Shown: positions 1-10,520 of the stretch, one piece after another
How positions within the stretch are numbered: the first letter of the stretch is position 1
How the letters are laid out: each line of letters starts with the position of its first letter
Origin: Symsagittifera roscoffensis
Lineage: Eukaryota > Xenacoelomorpha > Acoela > Convolutidae
Length of the DNA: 64,000 nucleotides
Reading direction: 5' to 3'
NCBI RefSeq assembly: GCF_963678635.1
Contig: NC_087067.1
Span: forward strand, 15,507,639-15,571,638
Made by a program: the position numbers and the translations under genes
The notes under the pieces: model-generated
Databases searched by the model: none
Told to the model about the DNA's origin: nothing
Seen by the model: only the letters and a program-made list of their open reading frames with translations

Positions 1-392
1 AACTATTTTTTTTAACTTATTTTTTTACCCCCGTTTTTCATTAGCTCTCTATATTGACTGCTGCTCCCAATATTGTAGTTCCTTGAAAATAGTTCACTAT
101 TTGAAATGGTTTTCGTTTTTTTGTGCTCTTCCATTTTTAATGGGGTCCAAGTACTATCCTACTTATATTTAATCAGCTCAAATTGTTAATGTGCTGAGTT
201 TAAAAAAGCTTTAAAGCGTTCAGTCGATTTTTTAGTCATAGGTAAAACTTGCGAACTATGAAGCAGAAACATTAAGAAGTAGAAAGTTTAAAGCTGTAAT
301 CAATCATCTTGATGCGCTCGAAAAAGTGTTGGACAAAAAACGTTGGATTTTTTCAAACCTTATTGTAGCTCTACTACCTAATTATATTTCAG
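1..392 (+). other. ATRX intron, 3' part, up to the first visible exon
   Basis: This stretch is AT-rich and no exon was found in it. It ends in a good polypyrimidine-AG acceptor at 391-392, directly before the ATRX helicase exon. The 5' breakpoint of the triplicated segment falls inside it at about 338: the sequence after that point recurs at 8513 and 16682, while the 337 bases before it do not recur. Confidence 0.7.
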
Positions 393-2345
393 ACTCGACG
401 GATCAACGTCCACTGATACTCGAAAACAACTGTGCAAGATATTCAATGAGAAAAATAATAATTTCAAACTGATGATAATTTCCACGAGGGCGGGATCCCT
501 CGGAATCAATCTCCATTCGGCCAACCGCGTGATAGTCTTCGACGCTTCCTGGAACCCAACTCAGGATATTCAATCTATGTTCAGAGTTTACAGAATGGGA
601 CAGCAGAAACAAGTGTATATTTACAGGTTCATAGGACAGGGCACGATTGAACATAAAGTTTATTATCGTCAAGTTGTCAAGGTTTCACTTGCAGAACGCG
701 TCGTGGACAAAAATTCGAAAGAAAGACGCTTCACGGATCATGAGTTAGGTGAATTGTACAGGTTTAATCCGACTATGGAGGAAAGTCCAATACAAATGGT
801 GCCTGATGACAAGGTGTTGGCGGATATAGTTTACAACCACAAAGACAAGTGGATCGGCAATTTCTACGAACACGATACCTTGTTGCAAGATGATAACGAT
901 GAAGATTTGTCCGAATCGGAAAAATTGGCGGCTTGGGATGAATATGAAAAGGAACGTGAGCGAATGAGGTCGCCGCCCCCGGGAGGTGTGTTGCCGGGCG
1001 CCATTAATTACCCTGGCCTGGTAGGGTTTCCCACGGGATACGGGTTGTTACCGTCTGGACTACCTATAAGCATGAGTGACGTTTTCGCAGGACAAGAATC
1101 CTTGAACGGACCAAGTAACCCAGCTGAAAGAGCATCCTGGATTGAAAGCCTGAGGAGCGTATTACCTGCCGACCTGATAGCGAAATTAATAAATAATGTG
1201 TCAATTACAGACGAGTCACGACCGGTGGACATGACATTGCCGAGTATATTTGACGAAGCACCGTTGACAAGTTTGACTCAAGCTGGAGCCACTTTGCTTC
1301 AGTCAACCCACAACGCTACAGTGTCCATCGCAGGAAACATTCTTCCGGGACTGGAAAGTACAAGAATTAGGTTGGTCCAAAAGCTTAAGAAAGCGTCATC
1401 ATCATCAGGTTCTCTGCAAAATAACTTTATCATAAAAAAATTGGAATGTTATCGTACATGGTATGTAAATTAGCACCGAAGTGAGAAACTGTGACTTGGC
1501 GTGTTCAACCTCTGTACAGCGATGGAAGATTTGTATTTTGTATATTGTAAAAAATACACCGCAAACTTAGTCGGATAAAATCCGGTTCGGGTTTTGACTC
1601 GCTGCATTAATTGTTTCGCGTGTTTATATTTAGCCACATTCAAACTGACCTACTCGGAAGTTTTCTTTTAAAAGGTGCATTTTTCAAAAACATGTATGAA
1701 GCGAGAGAGGATGGGTAAATTTGAAAGCGGATAGGGCACATCTAAAAGTTACGATTTTTTGGGGAAAGTCAAAGACTTTCAGAGAAATTAGGTACTGCTT
1801 GCTCAAAACATGCTTACAAAAGATCGGAACATTCTTGCTCAAAACAAGTTTTAAAGGGGTTTCGATGAAAGTGTCCTGAACTGTAAGGCGTTCAAGAATG
1901 ATTTTCTTCATAAATTTGTTCTGGGTTTTAATGTGTTTTTAGTGATGCGGGTGCCTTGACCTTACCCGCGCCAAGTGATAGTGCCGTGACTCCGGGAGTC
2001 TTACCTTTTCACCCTAATACTAGAAGTACCATAGCGCCTATAAGTTCGGTGAGTCGTACAAGTAGCGTCAGCCAAATACCTTCAGAAGTGACGCAGAACT
2101 CAAGTGTGGATACAAATCACCAGACGCCGAGAGCTGTTGCAAGCGAAGCTGACATCACACGAGCCTCAACAGTGCTGAAGAACCAAGTCATGATGACCTT
2201 GAAACAGGACATGTCAGTGGCGGATATCAATAAGTATCTTCTCATTTATGAGAAAGAAAGGAGGGCGCATATTAAGTTCAAAGAAGATTTGAAAGCGTAT
2301 AAGAGTGACGCACTGGAATATGTTAAAAAATTCATTAAGAAGTAA
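393..2345 (+). CDS. ATRX: ATRX chromatin remodeller, C-terminal part (copy 1, joined to the upstream gene)
   Basis: This is the 3' end of an SNF2-family DNA translocase that acts in the nucleus on chromatin. Two exons are visible, 393-1460 and 1943-2345. The first leaves two bases and the second supplies one, so the 482 bp intron (gtatgt...ttttag) is phase-consistent. Together they encode 489 residues to a TAA stop. The first residues read LDGST, followed by helicase motif V (STRAGSLGINL), DASWNP, and motif VI (QSMFRVYRMGQ). Next come YIYRF and RQV..SL..RVVD, and then the ATRX-type post-helicase block with YEHD and AAWDEYE. The DIQS, RVVD, FT..EL.ELY and YEHD.LL segments match ATRX better than the related ARIP4/RAD54L2. 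The C-terminal exon is Ser/Thr/Pro-rich and ends in a charged helical stretch. Helicase motifs I-IV and any ADD domain must lie upstream of the window. This is the only copy physically continuous with upstream ATRX sequence. It has Ile where copies 2 and 3 have Met (codon 1246-1248). Confidence 0.9.
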
Positions 2346-5300
2346 CATATCAGCAATTCTTCATTTTGAGCTGCTATAATTGATTGCTTCCTTTTATTAT
2401 TGTAGAATTTGCAAATTTTGTGTTATTATTAAGCTGCTCTTTGATTCATGGTTAAACTGCAATGGTGCCTATTATTAGCTTAGATTTAGAATCATTTTGG
2501 TTTTATTGGCTTTCTGCTTGCTTGTTTTTGAGCATTACTTTGAAATTGTCTTTGAAAAGGAAAAAAGTATTTAACTTTTAATCTTGTCTTTATTATACGG
2601 AAAATGGTAATTGAATAAGTTACTGAATGTTGTTTTCTTGAGTCATGAGCTGCTGTGCGATTGATATTAAAGGAGTTTATATTGCGTCGACCTCTGCCCA
2701 GATATTTTCGACCTTGTTAACGTTTGGTAAGTTTCATTCGATACTAATTTTTTGTTCAATTCTCTTGCCATATTTTTTTGAAATTAATTTTCATTTTAAT
2801 AGATCTAGTTTTTTTCGACTTTTTCGAGGTTTTTTATCGCTAGTAGTGCGAAATTTTGCTTCGCCTCTATGTTTTTTTTTCTTGAAAGAATGGGTCGTGC
2901 ATTTAGTGTTTCTTGCACAGCAACCAGTTATCCTTCTTGTTATTTAGGAATTTCGTTTACATAAAAATCTAAGAGCTAGCATCTCAACGTGAGGTTCAAG
3001 CACAAAATAACTAATTATCAATTTGTCCTTAATTATGAATTTTACAAAAAAAGGACATTGAAACCCCATCGGATGTTTACAAGCACCCAGGTGCTCGCGT
3101 TTTGTTTTAAGGGGTTTAGAGTTCACTCGTGTGTGAAAGATAACTATTGCAGGAAGTGAAGTTTTGTATTTTATTACGGTTTTGTCATTTACTTTTTGAT
3201 TTAATTTTTTGGTCAAAATTTGATGCTATTTTGCTTTGTGCAAGCCGAGGATATACGATAGGTTTCGAATTTTGGAATCAACCAGACAATCTCCTCCCCC
3301 GCCCATTGACCTACCGTAGAATTCCCTGCTCAAGCATGTAGTAATTATGAAAAAAAATAATATGCATTTCATACAAACGCGCAATTTAAATTGGTTTTTA
3401 AATTTTTATGCGGTATTGCATTTCTATGCTGTTAATTACACAAATTAATGTTTTAATTCAATTTTCTTTAGTAATATGGTCAATTTTAAACGAATCTAGG
3501 CTATACTCTAAATTAGCTTATGAAAAATCCATATTTTCTCCCCCCTAATACGATTTGGTCCGGGAAAATTGTACGGTTGATCCGAAGTTTGTAGTTGCTT
3601 TGCAAGTACAAATTGCCACTAAAAATTTCATCGACTTAACATCAACAACTGCACTTGAGGATATGTAGATATGCCAATTTAATGCCTATAAATGTTCAAT
3701 TTTTATACACAAAATATATTTCATAGTAGCGATAGAAAAGGTACTTAAATTTCTCTGAGGGTTTTGTGATATTGATTTTTTTGCTTTTTAATTTTTTAAA
3801 CTGAAATTCAATTTGCTTTGTTTCGTTGTTAGTAGTTTTAATACGACGTTTGTGGCGAATTGAAATTCTAACAATGTTGCTGGTAGTATCTATTTTTTGA
3901 TGAAATAAGTGTCTGGTAAGGCTTTTCCTTGTTTTAGATAAGTATTTGTGCACAAGATCATCGTCTTTTTTTTACAGTTCATTGCAATGAGTTTTATCCT
4001 CTTTTACATGGCATGAAATACTGACTGTTAGTTAGTAAAGCTTGGTGCGAAACTACTAGTTATAATCTATCAGTGGTCAAGTGGCGGAAGCTTTAACGGG
4101 ATTATCACTGGCATGAAACTGAACAAGACAGCTCGTATATCAGGACAACGCCCTGAATGTTCCGACTGTCCCTTAATTCATATCGAATAGTTTTTGGGAA
4201 AAGAAAATATTGAAAACCTATAAATTGCGGACAATATTAAAGTGTGAAAGGTTGAGCCGTACGAAATTAATAAGACCAATCCGATCAGCTAGCCTCAATT
4301 CAATTTGGAACGATTTTGTTGTGCGGGATAATTCGCTATGCATAAATAATTCGCGTTGCGCTCTCAGCAGTTCTTCAAAGCGAGCATAATTTAGCGCATA
4401 ACATGGCCAATTTGGCAATTTTCAAACCCCCAGGACTTCACAAAAAATAATCTAAGGTGAAATATGTTTTTAATTTTGAACTCAGGAAGTCAATATCTTC
4501 AATGAGGTATAAATTTTTTTTTGAAAACTACGATTTTGATCGGCGAAAATTGACTGAATAAAAAAACCACACCGAGCATAAATATTCCGTTTTCTTCGAA
4601 AGTCAGAACAACAAATCCTCGTATTTTTTTGAATTTTCAGAGCTTTTTTTACTGCTGTTTTGTCGTGATTGAAGTGCAGCTTCGCTTGTGTGTTCAAGTC
4701 TAAAAGAAAGAAGTGATTTTCGCTCCTATAGGTCTTTTTTTGTTTTTTTTTCCCAGAAAAAAGTCTCTTACGACAGAAGTGCTTTCATGCATTTTAATGC
4801 ATTTATTTTGACTTTTGGAATTCAATTCAATATCTTTCCCTAAAAGTTGAGCGAATTGCGCTCTCCAATTATGAAAGCTGAAATGAAGCGAAAAAAAAAT
4901 GTTTTCAATTTTTTGTTTCGAAAGTGGTTTTTAGTTTTTAATATAAAAAAAAATTAAGCGAAATAAAAAAGTTACCCATTGATACACTTTATTTTAAACA
5001 TTGGGTCAATTCATCAAAAAAATTGTCAATCAGAAACAGTTCATGAGATCATATATTTGAATTTTTTTCGCTAAAGCTCGAAAGTTTAAAATGTTCAAAA
5101 ATTTTTATTAACGTTTTTTTTCTGTTTTGCTCTTCTAAACTTTGCTAACCTTCTGTTGGCTATGTTTTATTTTTGTTCGGCTAGAATGAGTAGCTTGCAT
5201 CTGATGATTGATATTTGTGTCAAGAATTCTCTGGTTTTTGGTTAGAACTGATGTTTCTATCAAAGGCAGTTTTAGAGATCCGACGAAAATAGTTTTGTTA

Positions 5301-6080
5301 ATTTCCATTGCCTGTAAAAGATGTCGCTTCTGATTGTCTCTCTCTCTCTCTCTCTCTCTCTCTTTTCTCTTTCGTTCTCTGAACTTTCTGTATTCTTTCT
5401 ATCCTCCCACTTGTACATATTGAAGGAATGTTTTCCGTTTTGTTGCCTTCTGCTAAAACGCTTTATTTGAAGATTTCATCAGCCCATAAAGTCTTTTTAT
5501 TTAAATTTTTCCAGCCCTTACAATTTTTGACAGGAAAATTTTTTGTTGGCTAGTTTTTTTAAAACTTGTGGTTGTATTTACACCTGTCGGTTTTTGGTAA
5601 AAGCGGTTTGCAAAAGGTTGCAAATATTCCCCTCTGTATTTAAATAGAGCTTTCGCATCAGTTTGTAATTTTCAAAAGTTCAATCTGCACATGAGTTTTT
5701 AAAGTTGCGCGGGAGTTTTTCAACAATGATTTTGGGATCATTCAACAATGATACTGATAAGTGGCTCTCTGGGTAATCATGAAACACTTGAAATCGTTCT
5801 GGTGTTAATGATCATGAGTGATATCATCGGGAGTATTATTGTTATAATCTGACAAATATCGGTCCTGGTTAGATACAGTTTTTCTAATGCCACATAGAAG
5901 AATCTTTCAAGCTTTAATTTTTTTTCATACTGTGGTAGAATGTGTCGATATATCAAATAATTTAAATAAGCTTGAACTGAAAATTGTTATATGCTCAGCT
6001 CGTTCAGAGTTTTTGAGAGCAGTCTTGTTATAACAAAACCACCAGAGAACTAACAAATTAAATTATCTCTTGTTTTTTCA
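2346..6080. other. ATRX 3' flank and DnaJ upstream region (unit 1)
   Basis: This is 3.7 kb of AT-rich sequence between the ATRX stop and the DnaJ 5' region, with no convincing exon on either strand. It contains the ATRX 3' UTR, whose end is not defined. AATAAA occurs near 4556 and 4960 but far from the stop. It also holds a member of the GCTTCGCC hairpin repeat family near 2846-2945 and a (TC)n run at 5337-5362. The DnaJ promoter should lie in the right-hand part. No TATA box or other element can be assigned with confidence. Confidence 0.6.
5337..5362. repeat. (TC)13 microsatellite, unit 1
   Basis: An uninterrupted TC run of 26 bases lies upstream of DnaJ. The matching runs in units 2 and 3 are 24 bases, so the array has already begun to differ in length between copies. 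A polypyrimidine run here may affect the promoter, but nothing shows that. Confidence 0.9.
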
Positions 6081-6081
6081 G

Positions 6082-6152
6082 AGCGTTTGCCTCGAGCGCC
6101 CTGTCATAGCAGTTATTTCTGAAATTCAAAAAAGAATTATAACAGCAGCATA
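6082..6152 (+). other. DnaJ 5' UTR after a splice acceptor (unit 1; repeated in units 2 and 3)
   Basis: The sequence ctcttgttttttcag is a textbook acceptor ending at 6081, and 71 bases later the DnaJ ATG begins. The leader is either spliced from an upstream 5' UTR exon in the spacer or is a spliced-leader trans-splicing site. The sequence alone does not decide between them. The same arrangement stands before 14326 and 22494. Confidence 0.55.
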
Positions 6153-8419
6153 ATGGTGGCAGACACAGCTTTGTATCAAGTACTGGAAGTGAGCCCCAAT
6201 GCGACAGATGCACAGATTAAGAAGCAGTACCATAGGTTGGCTAAAAAGTATCATCCGGACAAGAATCACCAGGGAGCAGCTGAGGCGGAGGAGAAATTGA
6301 AGGAGGTGAATTTGGCGTACGAGGTGCTGAGTGACTCATCTAAGAGGGCCATGTATGACAGGTATGAAATGAAAGTCCCATTTGAAAAATCCCCTCCTTA
6401 GATTAATTAACTGAACTCCCAATCCAGTTTTTGGAGCTTTATTTAGCGTTTCCTTGGCAATAGAAAGTTTATAATATTCAAAAGCAACCTTCAAAAGTTA
6501 GTAAAATTTTTTAATTATTTTTTGATTTTTTTGTTCCAAGCGGTGAAAATGAGGAAAAGCTTTGTATTCGGGTGTGTTCTAGTTTTTTACTTTTTGTCTT
6601 CCACGCAAAGTCATGTATCAAAAAGAATCATCAGACTGGGTTGAGTGATATACCATATTGAATCCCTTTCAGTCGTGATTTGAGCGTCAAAAATTTTCCC
6701 ATTGTCGAGAAAAAATTTTGGTTTTTCCGTCTAATTTTGAGGGAGCGAGTAATCTTTGTTATAGGAAAAATTACTTTTGTGAAGACTTACAAAACTTGAT
6801 TTTAATAGTTCATGTAGCGCTTGCTTGGCAATAAAGGTTTTCTTTAAAAAAATAAAATACAGTTTTTGTTCGGTATTCATTTTTCAAAAAAAATATTGTC
6901 CATCTTGCCTATTTCACTAACTTTCTACGCGTTTGTATGGTTCTCAAAACTGTATACTAAAAACGACGCTACTTTGAAAAAAGAAAGGAAAAAACCCTTA
7001 TATATATTTTTTAATGAATATGGTCTGAACATTCTGTGCTACTTGCACAGTAAACGGCTACCCTTCTTTTTTTTCCTCGTTAGTTTTCCCCGGAAAAGCT
7101 TTGTTTTTCCTCGTCACTCCATACACCATGCTCAAAAACCGGCGCAGATTCTTAAAAAACTCTTGATTTTCTAAAAAATAACTCTTGTTTAAGTGCTACT
7201 TGCAAAACAACCGGCTACTCTCGTTTGAGGGGTATTTGAAACTATACTTACAATAAATTGAATCTTCTTATCCATTCCACTCTATAGTTTCTACTAAAAA
7301 ATCTGCACTCCCTAAAAACAAATTATTGTCGTCCAAACCAGGCAGTTTTTAAAAACGCAGTCTTTCTATTTGTTAAATGTAGACTGTAAATTCAATTTCG
7401 CTTTAGTTTTTTGTAATGAAGTCGAATTTTTTGGCTGAATTTTCTGCTGAAAGATCTCCTTCCCTTTTAAAGAGAGCAGGTTGTTAATTTATATTAATTT
7501 ATACTCAACGTGATCTTAATTTTTTTAAGGTACGGAATGGATGCAGTCAAAGACTCGTCGGGAGGTGCTTCGGGACACATGGACGATGTATTCGGACACT
7601 TCTTCGGATCCTCGGGGGGCATGGGAGGTGGCGGCGGACACCCCTTTGAAGACATGTTTTCTCCATTTGGTGGGTTTGGCGGCGGAGGAAGAGGTAGACG
7701 CCAGCAGCCAACCAAGGGCAAAGATGTGATACATACACCCCCTTAAGTGAGTTTTTTTTTCTTATTTTTCAGTATTAACTTTTGAACATTTGCATTTGAA
7801 ACTAAATTGAGCTTCTCTCTCGGCATTAGCAGCTGAAGTGATTTGAACTGCGATTGTATGGTTGAGTTGCGGCCGATGTGAGTTTGAACCGGTTGAAATA
7901 ATTGTTGTGTTTGTTTTCAGAGTTAGCCTGGAAGATCTCTACAAAGGCAAGACGAGCAAAATACAGCTGAACAAAACAGTTCTTTGCAAAAAATGCAATG
8001 GGTAAGTTCCTGGCTTTTATTGTTGTGAAATTACAAATATTTATCTACTGGCAAAACATAAATTGAAACAGCAAAGCAAAGGCCAAAATTTTAGTTAATT
8101 AACTCCTTACATATCTGACGTTGCCCCAGAAATGCTATCACCTAAATGGAGAAGTCAGTTTATTGCAATGAAATTAGAGAATTCATGACAAATTGTTAGA
8201 TTAAATTAATCATGAGTTATGCCTGAAAATTTGGGAGAATACTTATTCTGAGAAATAAATACCTGTGTTAAATGTGTTTGTATAGACAAGGAGGGAAGCC
8301 TGGCTCTGTGAGTGTGTGTCGCGAGTGTGAGGGTCAAGGACGGGTTATCAAAGTTCGGCAGCTGGGACCTGGATTCGTGCAACAGTTCCAGACAGAATGC
8401 TCCGCCTGTAACGGACAAG
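6153..8419 (+). pseudogene. DNAJA2-like DnaJ, 5' half (unit 1): truncated and frameshifted duplicate
   Basis: This is a duplicate of the first four coding exons of the type A DnaJ gene: 6153-6361, 7530-7746, 7921-8001 and 8286-8419. The J domain with its HPD motif, the Gly/Phe-rich linker and three of the four CxxCxGxG zinc motifs are present. Exons 5-8 are absent, because the segment breaks in intron 4 and continues into ATRX. Near the end of exon 2 this copy alone has an extra tandem 4 bases (gatacatacacc instead of gatacacc). They shift the frame after DVIH and bring a stop two codons after the shift. The copy therefore cannot make the zinc-finger region even when spliced correctly. It still has its upstream region and may be transcribed. 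Confidence 0.85.
6362..7529 (+). other. DnaJ intron 1 (unit 1; equivalents 14535-15702 and 22703-23870)
   Basis: The intron begins gtatga and ends tttttttaag, and joins two phase-2 exons. It carries a dispersed repeat at about 6590-6790 that is related to 48770-48960 and, inverted, to about 51720-51900. It also carries two copies of a short motif with the inverted repeat CTGTGC/GCACAG or a relative of it, near 7039 and 7193. In unit 3 the change to a diverged haplotype happens at about 23815, near the right end of this intron. Confidence 0.75.
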
Positions 8420-8501
8420 GTCAGTCTTTTTTATTGGCTGCTATACTTATTACAGAAGAGCCGAATAGCAGAAATGTTTTAACCAATTGAAAGCCGCTAA
8501 A

Positions 8502-8521
8502 CTCAGAATGCTAAACGTTGG
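8502..8521 (+). other. Duplication junction 1: DnaJ intron 4 joined to an ATRX intron
   Basis: DnaJ intron 4 sequence runs to the C at 8511, one untemplated-looking T follows, and ATRX intron sequence starts at 8513. The parental sequences are at 24836-24854 (DnaJ side) and 331-346 (ATRX side). They share no obvious microhomology at the break, which fits end joining or a template switch better than recombination between repeats. Confidence 0.88.
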
Positions 8522-8567
8522 ATTTTTTCAAACCTTATTGTAGCTCTACTACCTAATTATATTTCAG

Positions 8568-10520
8568 ACTCGACGGATCAACGTCCACTGATACTCGAAA
8601 ACAACTGTGCAAGATATTCAATGAGAAAAATAATAATTTCAAACTGATGATAATTTCCACGAGGGCGGGATCCCTCGGAATCAATCTCCATTCGGCCAAC
8701 CGCGTGATAGTCTTCGACGCTTCCTGGAACCCAACTCAGGATATTCAATCTATGTTCAGAGTTTACAGAATGGGACAGCAGAAACAAGTGTATATTTACA
8801 GGTTCATAGGACAGGGCACGATTGAACATAAAGTTTATTATCGTCAAGTTGTCAAGGTTTCACTTGCAGAACGCGTCGTGGACAAAAATTCGAAAGAAAG
8901 ACGCTTCACGGATCATGAGTTAGGTGAATTGTACAGGTTTAATCCGACTATGGAGGAAAGTCCAATACAAATGGTGCCTGATGACAAGGTGTTGGCGGAT
9001 ATAGTTTACAACCACAAAGACAAGTGGATCGGCAATTTCTACGAACACGATACCTTGTTGCAAGATGATAACGATGAAGATTTGTCCGAATCGGAAAAAT
9101 TGGCGGCTTGGGATGAATATGAAAAGGAACGTGAGCGAATGAGGTCGCCGCCCCCGGGAGGTGTGTTGCCGGGCGCCATTAATTACCCTGGCCTGGTAGG
9201 GTTTCCCACGGGATACGGGTTGTTACCGTCTGGACTACCTATAAGCATGAGTGACGTTTTCGCAGGACAAGAATCCTTGAACGGACCAAGTAACCCAGCT
9301 GAAAGAGCATCCTGGATTGAAAGCCTGAGGAGCGTATTACCTGCCGACCTGATAGCGAAATTAATAAATAATGTGTCAATTACAGACGAGTCACGACCGG
9401 TGGACATGACATTGCCGAGTATGTTTGACGAAGCACCGTTGACAAGTTTGACTCAAGCTGGAGCCACTTTGCTTCAGTCAACCCACAACGCTACAGTGTC
9501 CATCGCAGGAAACATTCTTCCGGGACTGGAAAGTACAAGAATTAGGTTGGTCCAAAAGCTTAAGAAAGCGTCATCATCATCAGGTTCTCTGCAAAATAAC
9601 TTTATCATAAAAAAATTGGAATGTTATCGTACATGGTATGTAAATTAGCACCGAAGTGAGAAACTGTGACTTGGCGTGTTCAACCTCTGTACAGCGATGG
9701 AAGATTTGTATTTTGTATATTGTAAAAAATACACCGCAAACTTAGTCGGATAAAATCCGGTTCGGGTTTTGACTCGCTGCATTAATTGTTTCGCGTGTTT
9801 ATATTTAGCCACATTCAAACTGACCTACTCGGAAGTTTTCTTTTAAAAGGTGCATTTTTCAAAAACATGTATGAAGCGAGAGAGGATGGGTAAATTTGAA
9901 AGCGGATAGGGCACATCTAAAAGTTACGATTTTTTGGGGAAAGTCAAAGACTTTCAGAGAAATTAGGTACTGCTTGCTCAAAACATGCTTACAAAAGATC
10001 GGAACATTCTTGCTCAAAACAAGTTTTAAAGGGGTTTCGATGAAAGTGTCCTGAACTGTAAGGCGTTCAAGAATGATTTTCTTCATAAATTTGTTCTGGG
10101 TTTTAATGTGTTTTTAGTGATGCGGGTGCCTTGACCTTACCCGCGCCAAGTGATAGTGCCGTGACTCCGGGAGTCTTACCTTTTCACCCTAATACTAGAA
10201 GTACCATAGCGCCTATAAGTTCGGTGAGTCGTACAAGTAGCGTCAGCCAAATACCTTCAGAAGTGACGCAGAACTCAAGTGTGGATACAAATCACCAGAC
10301 GCCGAGAGCTGTTGCAAGCGAAGCTGACATCACACGAGCCTCAACAGTGCTGAAGAACCAAGTCATGATGACCTTGAAACAGGACATGTCAGTGGCGGAT
10401 ATCAATAAGTATCTTCTCATTTATGAGAAAGAAAGGAGGGCGCATATTAAGTTCAAAGAAGATTTGAAAGCGTATAAGAGTGACGCACTGGAATATGTTA
10501 AAAAATTCATTAAGAAGTAA
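8568..10520 (+). pseudogene. ATRX: ATRX C-terminal fragment (copy 2), without its own 5' end
   Basis: This is a duplicate of the two 3' ATRX exons (8568-9635 and 10118-10520). Frame, splice sites and stop are all intact, and the encoded product differs from copy 1 by Met for Ile in the tail. What precedes it is the 5' half of DnaJ unit 1, so it has no ATRX promoter, start codon or helicase motifs I-IV. It could be transcribed only as the 3' part of a DnaJ-ATRX chimera or from an unseen internal promoter. The open frame may simply reflect recent duplication rather than selection. Confidence 0.85.

Larger units (their letters stand above)
338..8512 (+). repeat. Tandem triplication, unit 1 (8175 bp)
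   Basis: This is the first of three direct copies. The start is the point where the sequence aaacgttgg begins to match 8513 and 16682. The end is the junction at 8511-8512, where DnaJ intron 4 sequence (ending ctcagaatgc) meets ATRX intron sequence with one extra T. The unit contains ATRX exons 393-1460 and 1943-2345, a spacer, and DnaJ coding exons 1-4. Against unit 2 I noticed only a handful of differences: a 4 bp duplication in DnaJ exon 2, a few single-base changes, and length changes in simple runs. Confidence 0.95.

Noticed and set aside
403-672. 89-codon open frame on the minus strand, repeated in all three units
   Set aside because: It is antisense to the conserved ATRX helicase exon and has no family resemblance; a shadow frame.
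1008-1232. 74-codon minus-strand open frame
   Set aside because: It mirrors ATRX coding sequence and its composition follows the sense gene.
1-2345. RAD54L2/ARIP4 as the identity of the helicase gene
   Set aside because: The DIQS, RVVD, ELGELY and YEHD blocks and the AAWDEYE segment fit ATRX better.
2645-2947. 100-codon open frame in the ATRX-DnaJ spacer
   Set aside because: Phe/Leu-rich translation of T-rich DNA, no start context, no family; it overlaps dispersed repeats.
4060-4150. tRNA-like start (gtggtcaagtggcggaagc)
   Set aside because: It resembles an A box, but no B box and no cloverleaf could be found.
6866-7174. 102-codon open frame in DnaJ intron 1
   Set aside because: It lies wholly in an intron between phase-matched exons, in low-complexity AT-rich sequence.
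7494-7738. Several overlapping open frames on both strands, including Pro-rich ones
   Set aside because: They are the other frames of the Gly-rich DnaJ exon 2; GC-rich repeats keep all frames open.
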